DNA from: Bacteroidia bacterium
GTDB lineage: Bacteria > Bacteroidota > Bacteroidia > SpSt-205
Assembly (NCBI GenBank): GCA_025060275.1
Contig: JANXCJ010000041.1
Span: 1 to 12,951, forward strand
Reading direction: 5' to 3'
DNA length: 12,951 bases
A program made the position numbers and the translations under genes. The notes beneath the pieces are model-generated. The model was not told the origin of the DNA. It saw only the letters and a list, made by a program, of their open reading frames with translations, and did not search any database. Shown piece by piece: positions 1 through 6,778 of this stretch. Numbering within the stretch: position 1 is the first letter of the stretch; the number at the start of each line of letters is the position of its first letter.

Positions 1-516
1 CAAAAGCAAGTTCCCATTCGCCCCCGCTACCCCCATCCCATTAGCATTCGTGGAAACTCCAGCTACCCCTGCCCAGACCACCGAAGTTGAACTATATACC
101 CCATAGCTTGCATTTGATACAGCCTGCACACCTATACCACCTGCACTATATGCATAGAGTGCCTGACCAGTTCCATTGTTTTGCGCCCACATCGTAGCAG
201 ATGTACTGTTATTATACCCGCAAACCGCATAAGGCGCAGCAGCAGTGCCATAGATGGAGAACTTATCCGATGCCCACGGACTTGTAACCCCATCCGCATT
301 GAATATGTTATTGTTAGCCCCCGTCTCAGCTAAGGTGGTATTGCAAGCAGCTGTCGGAGTAGTAGAGGTACACCTAATAAAGCTATTCAGCGTAGGCGAG
401 ATACAAACAAATAGGATTAGACCACCAGACGGGAGGCATACCAGAACCAGCAGAGGGGAGTATATCCCTTTACCACGGAAGAGGGCTAAGTCTCCCCAGC
501 CCTTACCTCTCGTGTC
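1..516 (-). CDS. Secreted Gly/Ala-rich repeat protein, 5' part, cut by left edge
   Basis: The minus frame is open from 516 to the left edge (172 codons). It begins with a short polar stretch, then a hydrophobic segment (around LLVLVC...GGLILFVC) that could be a signal peptide or membrane anchor. A Thr/Asn/Ala-rich part follows, then a low-complexity region with recurring elements of the type YGVYSS, AGVAGVS and GMGVAG. Such Gly-Val-Tyr/Ala repeats occur in surface and fibre-like beta-structured proteins; I do not recognise a specific family. No ATG, GTG or TTG precedes the hydrophobic segment in this frame. The best initiation signal is GAGGAG (526-531), five bases before an ATG at 518-520, but that ATG is one frame off and reads only five codons to TAA. 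A one-base indel near 505-517, a non-standard start, or a decayed 5' end would each explain this. The C-terminus is outside the window. Function unknown. Confidence 0.55.
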
Positions 517-688
517 TCATAATAGCTCCTCGTTAGCTGAGCCTGCTACCTAATCAAACTAGGAAAATAGCCCATCGCCCTCATCCCTACCAATATACCC
601 AGCAGGTTCGCTACCCCTCACTTATTAGGTATAGGAAAGCCAGCTTATAACAGCAGCTTCATCAAAAAAATCCACGCGTACCCTGTGT
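517..688. other. Intergenic stretch between terminator and repeat-protein gene
   Basis: Apart from the Shine-Dalgarno-like GAGGAG at 526-531 (minus) with its ATG at 518-520, I see no gene, RNA motif or clear promoter here. No exact TAnnTTTG element was found on the minus strand; the closest is TATATTGG near 588-595. Confidence 0.4.
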
Positions 689-709
689 AAAAAAAGAGCA
701 TATGCTCCT
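689..709 (-). terminator. Intrinsic terminator of the recF transcript
   Basis: Read on the minus strand, AGGAGC-ATAT-GCTCTT forms a six-pair stem (one G-T pair) with a four-base loop. Its core is the perfect palindrome GAGCATATGCTC at 696-707. It runs straight into seven T residues (695-689). It lies 15 bases past the stop of the small ORF at 724-945, so it ends the recF-ORF transcription unit. Confidence 0.8.
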
Positions 710-723
710 CTGCAATCTGCCCT

Positions 724-945
724 CTATAGCCCATTTAGCTCTTTTATACACGCCCTAAAGATAAGTTCATGAGAACCAACCCTAAGAAGGGCTACCCTGC
801 CAAAGTTTTTAGAAACGAACAAACATTGCGTCTCCAGGGGATGTAGAGTATAGAAGCCCTTACCCAAAAACTGGGAATCAATATGTACTATACAGCAAGA
901 CATGGTAAGAGCTGACCAATTAGCCATGACAAAGAGCCCTGACAT
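724..945 (-). CDS. Small unknown protein downstream of recF
   Basis: This 73-residue ORF starts with ATG at 943-945, 33 bases after the recF stop, and ends 15 bases before a strong terminator. AGAGGT about 10 bases before the ATG could be a weak ribosome site. The placement suggests it is the last gene of the recF unit. The product has no clear signal peptide or membrane segment and has three cysteines in its first half (CC at residues 17-18). I do not recognise it. In many bacteria the gene after recF encodes a DUF721/DciA-like protein; this ORF has a Trp near its start and a C-terminal pattern faintly like that family, but it is too short and lacks the usual N-terminal helix, so this is only a hint. 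It could also be untranslated 3' RNA. Confidence 0.4.
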   Translation of the reverse strand: MSGLFVMANWSALTMSCCIVHIDSQFLGKGFYTLHPLETQCLFVSKNFGRVALLRVGSHELIFRACIKELNGL

Positions 946-978
946 AGGCTGGGATACCTCTAAGTCCTAATGGAGTTA

Positions 979-2022
979 TCATTTCTTCCTATTTAGCTCT
1001 ACTACAGATAAGTCTGGAAATATTTTCCTCACTCGCCTCTGGTCTGTATCTGTTACGAATATCTGTGCAGCCAAATGGCTCAGCTTACCTAAGGCAGCCA
1101 AGCGAGACTCGTCTAACTTTTCACCCATGTCATCTAAAAGTAACAAGGGAGAGGATGGACTCATGCTGCGTAAGTACTCCACTTCTGCCCATTTCAGGGA
1201 TATTAGAAGAGATTTCTTCTGCCCCTCAGAAGCGTAAGCCCGTGCTTCCCTCCCTTCTAAGCAGACAACAAAATCCTCCAAATGCGGACCTATCAGAGTT
1301 CGCCCCAGATTCAGTTCTCGCCTACGAAGTTGCTGCCATGCCTGCCTCCATGCCTCAGGCGTAGGAGATACCGAAATTTTATACTTGAGATCAATACTCT
1401 CATCCCCGAGCTCAGCATAAAACTTCTGAATGAGAAGCAAAAGTCTCTCCGCTCCCCTAAGGCGAGCCTGCTGAATAAAAGTTCCGAGTTGGATAAGTAA
1501 GTTTTCCCATGCCTCCAGCTGGGATAGAGAAGGCTCAGAGACACTGAGAAGTGCATTGCGCTGCATAAGAGCTTTTTCATACTGAGTGAGTGCCGAAAGA
1601 TAAGCAGGAGAGACTTGACAGAGTAATCTATCAACCCACTTCCTGCGAACAGCTGCACTTCCCTCTATCCACGCCTGATCAGCAGGACGCAGAACAACCA
1701 CCGGTATCTTTCCAATCCATCTTGCCAGCGGAAGAATCGTTTCCTCATTCCACCTTACCCTTGTCCCCTTTCCTCTCTCGTAGCTAATTTCTACTACCCC
1801 CTCCGATAGACGCAGACGCGTCCTATAAAAGGTAGCCCCTTCCCTAATCATCTCCTCATCCCGTCCAAAACCTCTCAACAAAGCAGCCTTATAAATAGCC
1901 TCTAACAAAGTAGTTTTCCCCACTGCATTCGGACCCACCCACGCAACACCTTTTTCCCCGACCTCAAATAAACCCCTTTCATAAGACCTAAAATTCTGGA
2001 CTTCCAACGCATGAACTATCAC
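979..2022 (-). CDS. recF: DNA replication and repair protein RecF
   Basis: RecF is an SMC-like ATPase that binds gapped DNA and helps RecO/RecR load RecA on single-stranded DNA at stalled forks. The 347 residues match the usual length (about 350-370). Visible motifs are the N-terminal LEVQNFRSY, Walker A GPNAVGKT at residues 30-37, the RecF block RRKWVDRLLCQVSPAYL at 126-142 followed by the QRNALL block near 154-159, GPHLEDF at 245-251, the ABC-type signature SEGQKKS at 265-271, and Walker B LLLLDDMGEKLD at 293-304. The start codon is GTG (2020-2022), chosen because it gives the family's MxVxxLxVxNF opening. It diverges from the pdhA-like gene with 23 bp between start codons, so its promoter must lie inside that gene; TTGTAC and TAATAC on the minus strand near 2031-2061 are a weak candidate. 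Confidence 0.96.
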   Translation of the reverse strand: MIVHALEVQNFRSYERGLFEVGEKGVAWVGPNAVGKTTLLEAIYKAALLRGFGRDEEMIREGATFYRTRLRLSEGVVEISYERGKGTRVRWNEETILPLARWIGKIPVVVLRPADQAWIEGSAAVRRKWVDRLLCQVSPAYLSALTQYEKALMQRNALLSVSEPSLSQLEAWENLLIQLGTFIQQARLRGAERLLLLIQKFYAELGDESIDLKYKISVSPTPEAWRQAWQQLRRRELNLGRTLIGPHLEDFVVCLEGREARAYASEGQKKSLLISLKWAEVEYLRSMSPSSPLLLLDDMGEKLDESRLAALGKLSHLAAQIFVTDTDQRRVRKIFPDLSVVELNRKK

Positions 2023-2033
2023 CTGTGCAGTAT

Positions 2034-2041
2034 TATCTTTG
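2034..2041 (+). promoter_or_regulatory. Candidate Bacteroidota -7 box (TATCTTTG) for the pdhA operon
   Basis: TATCTTTG is an exact match to the TAnnTTTG -7 element of Bacteroidota housekeeping promoters. It sits in the 23-bp gap between the divergent recF and pdhA starts, four bases before the ATG at 2046. I find no convincing -33 TTG at normal spacing. If used, transcription would start at or next to the ATG, giving a leaderless or near-leaderless mRNA. This agrees with the absence of a Shine-Dalgarno sequence. Confidence 0.5.
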
Positions 2042-2045
2042 CTTT

Positions 2046-3065
2046 ATGGCAAAGGTACAAGCTGCTCCCTCTCAACCTGTGTACTCTAAGGAAACCCTCT
2101 TGCACTGGTACAGGCAAATGCTCGCAGTAAGACGGATGGAGGAGAAAGCCGCACAACTCTATACACAACAAAAGATACGAGGTTTCCTTCACCTGTACAT
2201 CGGTCAAGAAGCCGTAGGAATGGGAATAGAAGCCGCTATAAGACCAGAAGATTATGTAATCACCGGGTACAGAGAACACGGCAACGCCTACTTCCGGGGC
2301 ATCCCCATGCGTGAAATAATGGCTGAGCTGATGGGCAAAGAAACAGGCTGCTCAAAAGGCAAGGGAGGCTCCATGCACATGTTTTCTGCTCAGCATCGCT
2401 TCCTAGGAGGACATGGTATAGTGGGAGGACAAATCGGACTGGGTACAGGTGTAGCTTTTGCTATCAAGTATCGTTCAGAGAACCTCATTTGCGTGACCAT
2501 GTTTGGAGATGGAGCAGCAAGGCAAGGTATTCTCCACGAGTGTTTCAACATGGCTATGCTATGGCAATTGCCGGTAGTATACGTGTGCGAAAATAATCAG
2601 TATGCTATGGGAACCTCCGTGAGCCGGAGTTCAAACATGGTAGATATATATCGCATTGCATGCGCATACGACATGCCATCAGAGCAGATAGATGGAATGA
2701 ATATATTCAGTGTCTACGAGGCTATGCAGAGAGCAGCGCAACATGCACGCTCAGGTAAAGGACCTTACCTTTTAGAGATGCTTACTTACCGATACAGGGG
2801 GCACTCTATGTCAGACCCTGCTAAATACCGCACCCGAGAAGAAGTGGAACGCTACAAAGAACGAGACCCTATAGCACATCTCCAAAGCTATTTATACGAA
2901 CATAATCTTGCTACCCCCGCAGAAATAGAACAGATTGAAGCATCAGTAACGGCAGAGTTAGAGGAAGCCGTGGCTTTTGCGGAGGCTAGCCCGTACCCAG
3001 CCTCAGAAGCCCTATATGAGGATGTCTATATTCAGCGGGACTACCCATTTTTGCGCGAATGGTAG
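2046..3065 (+). CDS. pdhA: Pyruvate dehydrogenase E1 component, alpha subunit
   Basis: This is the thiamine-diphosphate-binding alpha chain of the E1 heterotetramer, which decarboxylates pyruvate and, with E1 beta, passes the acetyl group to E2 lipoyl domains. Counting from the ATG at 2046 (339 residues, a normal length), the family features are RGFLHLYIGQEA at 45-56, the ThDP motif GDGA at 154-157 ending in ENN at 182-184, and the YRYRGHSMSDP loop at 248-258. In mitochondrial E1 alpha the first Ser of GHSMSDP is phosphorylation site 1; it is kept here as Ser254. The site 2 position (GVSYR in mammals) reads AKYR, so that serine is absent. A GTG at 2025 would add seven residues but nearly abut the recF start, so it is less likely. 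The stop overlaps the next gene by seven bases (ATGGTAG). No E1 beta or E2 gene is in the window. A related 2-oxo acid dehydrogenase alpha chain (branched-chain or acetoin) is the alternative. Confidence 0.9.
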   Translation: MAKVQAAPSQPVYSKETLLHWYRQMLAVRRMEEKAAQLYTQQKIRGFLHLYIGQEAVGMGIEAAIRPEDYVITGYREHGNAYFRGIPMREIMAELMGKETGCSKGKGGSMHMFSAQHRFLGGHGIVGGQIGLGTGVAFAIKYRSENLICVTMFGDGAARQGILHECFNMAMLWQLPVVYVCENNQYAMGTSVSRSSNMVDIYRIACAYDMPSEQIDGMNIFSVYEAMQRAAQHARSGKGPYLLEMLTYRYRGHSMSDPAKYRTREEVERYKERDPIAHLQSYLYEHNLATPAEIEQIEASVTAELEEAVAFAEASPYPASEALYEDVYIQRDYPFLREW

Positions 3066-4429
3066 AAATCGGGTTAGCTTCACATACAGGCAGAATTCAT
3101 AGCCGCAATGAAGACTTTGTCTATCACGGGCCTACTCCGCATGGCTATGTAGGGATCGTATGCGATGGTATGGGCGGACATCAAGCAGGCGAAACCGCTG
3201 CCAGGCTCGCTGCCCAAGCTATTTACACCTTTCTCAATGAAGCCTCGCCAAAAGAGTCAGAAAACCTTGTCAGAGATGCTCTACTGCACGCCAATCAAAG
3301 TATTCTCTCCTACGCCCAAGAAAACCCTAATCAGAAAAATCTCGGCAGTACAGCTGTCGTAGCCTTGCTCACGTCAGACAACACACTGATATACGGGAAT
3401 GTAGGCGACAGCCGACTCTATTTGTACCAAAAAGGGAACCTCCAGCTTTTGACACAGGACGACTCTTTAGTCCAGCAGATGCTAAATGCCGGGATTATAT
3501 CGCCTGAGCAGGCACTTCACCACCCACAAAAAAATGTTCTTAGCCAGACCCTGGGACAGAATCCAGCGCCCATTCCCCATGTAAAAAAGCAAAGAATAAA
3601 TCGTAACTCCATAGTTCTCTTATGCACGGATGGTATCTCTAATGCGCTATCTCGCGAAGAGATACAGACTATACTGAGCCAACCTACCAAAAATCTCAAT
3701 GAATTAGCAGAAGCTCTTGTAAGAAAAGCGATTCAGCAGGGTGGCTATGATGACTCTACAGTACTTCTTCTCGCACCACCCTTCAAAAAGGCTACCTTTG
3801 CATCGCTCATGAATCTCAAGTTACCCCCTCCTAAATATCTTATTGGAGGTGCCATAGGCTTAGTTGTATTAGTCATACTCATCTTCTTCTTCACACGCTC
3901 CCGCCCCACTGCTAATCCAGCTGGAGAGCAGGTTATCGTGCTGAGTGATGATACCACCCAGACCCCAGACACTACTTCTCCCTACATCCCAGAAGGAGAG
4001 AGTGAAGAAGTAGCTTTTTCTTCTTCTCCCCCCTCACCTGTAAGCCCACCCACGGAACTTCCTGCTTCTCCTTCAAGCCCGCCTTTGCCTACCCCCGAGA
4101 AGCCCCCAAAAAGTCCTGAACGCAGCACTTACTTGGTCTATACTATTCAGAAGGGTGACAATCTTAATCAGATAGCCAAAGCGTTCTCAGTTTCTCGCGA
4201 AGAGCTGCGTAAAATAAATAACTTGAGAAGCGATAATATCCAGGCGGGTAAAAAACTAAAAATACCCGTTCAGTCTATACAGACCCACACAGTAAAAGAA
4301 AAAGAGACTCTTTCTTCCATTGCCAGAAGGTATCACACTACCCTAGAAGCTATAAGGAAAGCTAATGGCTTAGAGAATGAGAAAATTCGCTCAGGACAAA
4401 AACTGACTGTACCTGTGGTCAAGAAATGA
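3059..4429 (+). CDS. PP2C-family Ser/Thr phosphatase with TM segment and two LysM domains
   Basis: Residues 1-240 form a PPM/PP2C metal-dependent phosphatase that removes phosphate from Ser/Thr. Motifs are RNED at 16-19, CDGMGGHQAGE at 35-45, GNVGDSR at 113-119, CTDGISN at 189-195 and YDDST at 230-234; the metal-binding aspartates D19, D36, D191 and D232 are all present. A single membrane segment spans about 259-279. A Pro/Ser/Thr-rich, partly acidic linker follows (282-356), then two LysM domains (about 359-403 and 408-453), a fold that binds N-acetylglucosamine glycans such as peptidoglycan. More lysines precede than follow the TM segment, which fits a cytoplasmic phosphatase and extracytoplasmic LysM domains. 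Typical bacterial PrpC/Stp phosphatases are soluble and about 250 residues long. The start overlaps the end of pdhA by seven bases and the stop overlaps the kinase start (ATGA), so translation is likely coupled. Confidence 0.9.
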   Translation: MVEIGLASHTGRIHSRNEDFVYHGPTPHGYVGIVCDGMGGHQAGETAARLAAQAIYTFLNEASPKESENLVRDALLHANQSILSYAQENPNQKNLGSTAVVALLTSDNTLIYGNVGDSRLYLYQKGNLQLLTQDDSLVQQMLNAGIISPEQALHHPQKNVLSQTLGQNPAPIPHVKKQRINRNSIVLLCTDGISNALSREEIQTILSQPTKNLNELAEALVRKAIQQGGYDDSTVLLLAPPFKKATFASLMNLKLPPPKYLIGGAIGLVVLVILIFFFTRSRPTANPAGEQVIVLSDDTTQTPDTTSPYIPEGESEEVAFSSSPPSPVSPPTELPASPSSPPLPTPEKPPKSPERSTYLVYTIQKGDNLNQIAKAFSVSREELRKINNLRSDNIQAGKKLKIPVQSIQTHTVKEKETLSSIARRYHTTLEAIRKANGLENEKIRSGQKLTVPVVKK

Positions 4430-5991
4430 GCACTCTGCTAGGAAAGAAGCTACTCAATTATAGAATAGAGAAGCTCCTGGGGCAGGGGGGCATGGGTGAG
4501 GTTTATTTAGGGATACATACAGAAATCGGACGCAAAGTAGCCATCAAGGTAATTAGCCCCCACTTAGCTAAAGATCCCCGTATTCAGGAAAGATTTAAAA
4601 GAGAGGCTCTCATCCTTGCCAAGCTCAATCATCCTAATATCGTCCAGCTGTACGATTACTGGGCTCGTCCTGAGGAGGGGCTTTACCTCATCATGGAATA
4701 CGTAGAAGGCACCTCTCTGGATAGATACATCCACCGTATAATTCAGGGACCAATGCCCCCCCACCAAGCCATAGAAATTTTTCTACAAGTTTTGGATGCT
4801 TTTCAATATGCGCATGAAAACGGCGTGATCCACCGAGATATTAAGCCCAGCAATATCCTTATACGAAATGATAACGTAGTCAAAATATTAGACTTTGGGA
4901 TCGCCCGCATAGTAACACCCGAAGGCAGCGGTGAGGACCTCTCCCTCACGAAAACAGGTACTACATTAGGTACCATTCTTTACATGAGTCCCGAACAACT
5001 TAGAGCTAGGAGTCCCTCTGAGATTGACCACCGATCAGACATCTACTCCTTAGGGGTAGTTTTATTTGAAATGCTTACAGGGAAAGAAATGTACGACCGT
5101 AGCCAACTCTCTGAGTTTGACATTCTGATAAGGATAGCCAGTGAGCCCCCGCCTTCTCTTAGTGAGCTCAACCCACGAATCGCCCCAGATTTTGAACCCA
5201 TATTGAGCAAAGCCTTAGCCAAGAAAAGGGAAGAACGGTATGAGAACTGTCGTAGTTTCGCTGCTGACCTGCTCAAAATTCTGCCCAACTATACTAGCCA
5301 ACAAGGTCCTCCTTCCTCACGCAATCCCGCCCTCACCCAGATACAAATCGTCTCTCAAGCCCCTACAGAAGCAGAAACGCCTACGAAGACGCAAGTAGCT
5401 CCTCCTCCAACTCTCCCCAAAAAAGAGCTATCCTCCAGAATACCTCAAAAAGTGAAATATGCTACTCTAATACTTCTCAGTATTATAGGGCTAATCCTCA
5501 TAGGCTGGTGGCTTTGGACTAACCAGAGAGAAAAACAAGAAGCACTTTCCACAGCCAGGCTCTTTGTTCAAGCTCTTGATAATCATGAAGAAGCTACACT
5601 TACTCAGATTTTGGATTCTAATTTGACCCCTTTCTTAGCAGAGAGTAGGATTTCCCGAGAAAATGCTCTTCAAAAATATTTCCTCAACTTCTGGAAAGGG
5701 CTAGAGCAGGACTCAGTAGGATGGTCTTCAGAATTATCCGCGGAAAAAAAGGATGGAGAATGGTTCGTTGAAGGTAAGGTATATCAACTCTACACTACTA
5801 AGCCCCAATACATTACCTATTCAGAGCCTCAGAAGTATTATAATCGCCTCTTGGGGCGATATGATACGCGATATAAATTAGTAACCCGTACTATTCCCTC
5901 TACTAAAATATGCAAAGAAAAGAAGCTCAGGCTCCGCATAAAAGAAAAGCGTATCCGAGGAGTAGAGCTACTGGAGAGCCGTGATTGCTAA
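4426..5991 (+). CDS. Membrane-anchored Hanks-type Ser/Thr protein kinase
   Basis: Residues about 12-285 are a complete Hanks-type kinase. The glycine loop is GQGGMG (19-24), followed by VAIK with Lys41, Glu60, the catalytic HRDIKPSN (136-143, Asp138), DFG (156-158), a Thr-rich activation loop (175-183), GTILYMSPEQ (182-191) and DIYSLG (205-210). All catalytic residues are present, so it should be active. A Pro/Thr/Gln-rich juxtamembrane linker (about 290-340) leads to one TM segment (about 345-365). The C-terminal 156 residues should lie outside the membrane. They hold no PASTA repeats; the pattern (ARLFVQALDNHEEA, then a Tyr/Trp-rich middle, then alternating strands) suggests an NTF2-like or similar alpha/beta sensor domain, which is inference only. 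The ATGA overlap with the phosphatase gene pairs it with that enzyme. I see no terminator directly after it. Confidence 0.93.
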   Translation: MSTLLGKKLLNYRIEKLLGQGGMGEVYLGIHTEIGRKVAIKVISPHLAKDPRIQERFKREALILAKLNHPNIVQLYDYWARPEEGLYLIMEYVEGTSLDRYIHRIIQGPMPPHQAIEIFLQVLDAFQYAHENGVIHRDIKPSNILIRNDNVVKILDFGIARIVTPEGSGEDLSLTKTGTTLGTILYMSPEQLRARSPSEIDHRSDIYSLGVVLFEMLTGKEMYDRSQLSEFDILIRIASEPPPSLSELNPRIAPDFEPILSKALAKKREERYENCRSFAADLLKILPNYTSQQGPPSSRNPALTQIQIVSQAPTEAETPTKTQVAPPPTLPKKELSSRIPQKVKYATLILLSIIGLILIGWWLWTNQREKQEALSTARLFVQALDNHEEATLTQILDSNLTPFLAESRISRENALQKYFLNFWKGLEQDSVGWSSELSAEKKDGEWFVEGKVYQLYTTKPQYITYSEPQKYYNRLLGRYDTRYKLVTRTIPSTKICKEKKLRLRIKEKRIRGVELLESRDC

Positions 5992-6714
5992 GATGAGAAG
6001 TAAGTAGATATGTCTTTCCTAACGGCAGGGTATCCTTCTCTATCTCCCTCATTAGGTTGTTCAACCAAGCAGAATACAGCTACACGGAAGGATACCGACT
6101 CTTGTACAGTCCCTATCGGCAAATCTGTCGCAAGGAAACATTTCTCATATCGTCCCATGCGATCGTGGCTGTAGCTTACAAGCCTCCCATGAGCTCTAGG
6201 CTAGCTTTGGGTGAAGCCAGCTTATGTTAAGTCTACCCCAAGTCTGTCCTCTCTATTGTTCGCTGCAAAAAAGATAAAAGGCATTTATGAGCATATACCG
6301 ACCAGCTAGATACCACAACACCCCTTCCCAAAGAGGAATATAGCTTCTACTTATCGGGCATTCTTAGTGGGAACCTGCAGGATGCGACTAGTCTCTCCCA
6401 TTATCGCACAGGTATCTACCGAGTTCTAGTTTCCTCAGATTAGACTACGTCCTCTCCAAGTCTCCCACCGCCACCTTGTCTTCTTTAAGGGGAGCCTAGC
6501 TTACGACTCTATATCGCCCCTCACGAGCAGGAAAAAAGTAGGACCAGAACTTACTCTGCGAGAATACCGAGCCATACAGGAGCCCTAACGAGTAAGGCAA
6601 AACTCATCCCGCAGACTTACCCCTTCTTAGGATGACATCTACTTTCGTACAGATTAGAAACCCTACTTGAAAAGATTATGAGGAGCTCTTTGCCTACGGA
6701 AGGCTACGCTCAAG
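5992..6714. other. Long gap without intact gene; possible decayed coding remnant
   Basis: About 720 bases hold no intact ORF of normal length and no tRNA, tmRNA or RNase P signature that I can find. One plus-strand frame (codons starting at multiples of three) is open for 77 codons (5997-6227) but has no standard start near its beginning. It continues past scattered stops with protein-like stretches, for example residues reading EEYSFYLSGILSGNLQDA around 6339-6392. Only about five stops fall in roughly 240 codons, where chance would give about eleven. This could be a pseudogene remnant, but other frames and the other strand also contain fairly open stretches, so support is weak. A 10-bp inverted repeat lies at 6029-6096. 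Confidence 0.35.
6029..6096. repeat. 10-bp perfect inverted repeat with nested hairpin
   Basis: GGTATCCTTC (6029-6038) is the exact reverse complement of GAAGGATACC (6087-6096). The 48-base interior contains GGTTGTTCAACC (6055-6066), which can fold as a 4-bp hairpin. The structure begins about 40 bases after the kinase stop codon, so it would lie in the 3' untranslated RNA of the pdhA-phosphatase-kinase mRNA. There is no T run after it, so it is not a standard terminator. Role unknown. Confidence 0.5.
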
Positions 6715-6756
6715 AAAAAAAACTAAGTACCCCGCCCATGCGCACTGTGAGCGGGG
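6715..6756 (-). terminator. Intrinsic terminator of the SBBP propeller gene
   Basis: On the minus strand the stem CCCCGCTCA (6756-6748) pairs with TGGGCGGGG (6738-6730): nine pairs, one of them a T-G wobble, with a nine-base loop. Eight T residues (6722-6715) follow after a seven-base spacer. It starts 22 bases past the stop of the gene at 6779-9160. The spacer between stem and T run is longer than usual, so termination may be incomplete. Confidence 0.7.
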
Positions 6757-6778
6757 CCCAAATAGCTTTTACACTAAC

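Noticed and set aside
254..553. Plus-strand open frame of 99 codons
   Set aside because: It lies antisense to the minus-strand repeat-protein frame, whose Gly/Ala/Thr-rich composition and hydrophobic leader look genuinely coding; the plus translation shows no domain.
2025..2045. GTG at 2025 as the start of pdhA
   Set aside because: It would leave two bases between divergent start codons and adds seven residues not typical of the family; the ATG at 2046 is a better fit.
6055..6066. GGTTGTTCAACC as a possible tRNA T-arm
   Set aside because: No acceptor, anticodon or D-arm sequence can be built around it, and the loop does not match TTCRANNC.
637..6225. Shared 12-mer AAGCCAGCTTAT at 637-648 and 6214-6225
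   Set aside because: A few shared 12-mers are expected by chance in 13 kb, and the similarity does not extend.
5997..6227. 77-codon open frame as a real small gene
   Set aside because: It has no ATG or GTG near its beginning and no ribosome site; kept only as possible remnant evidence.
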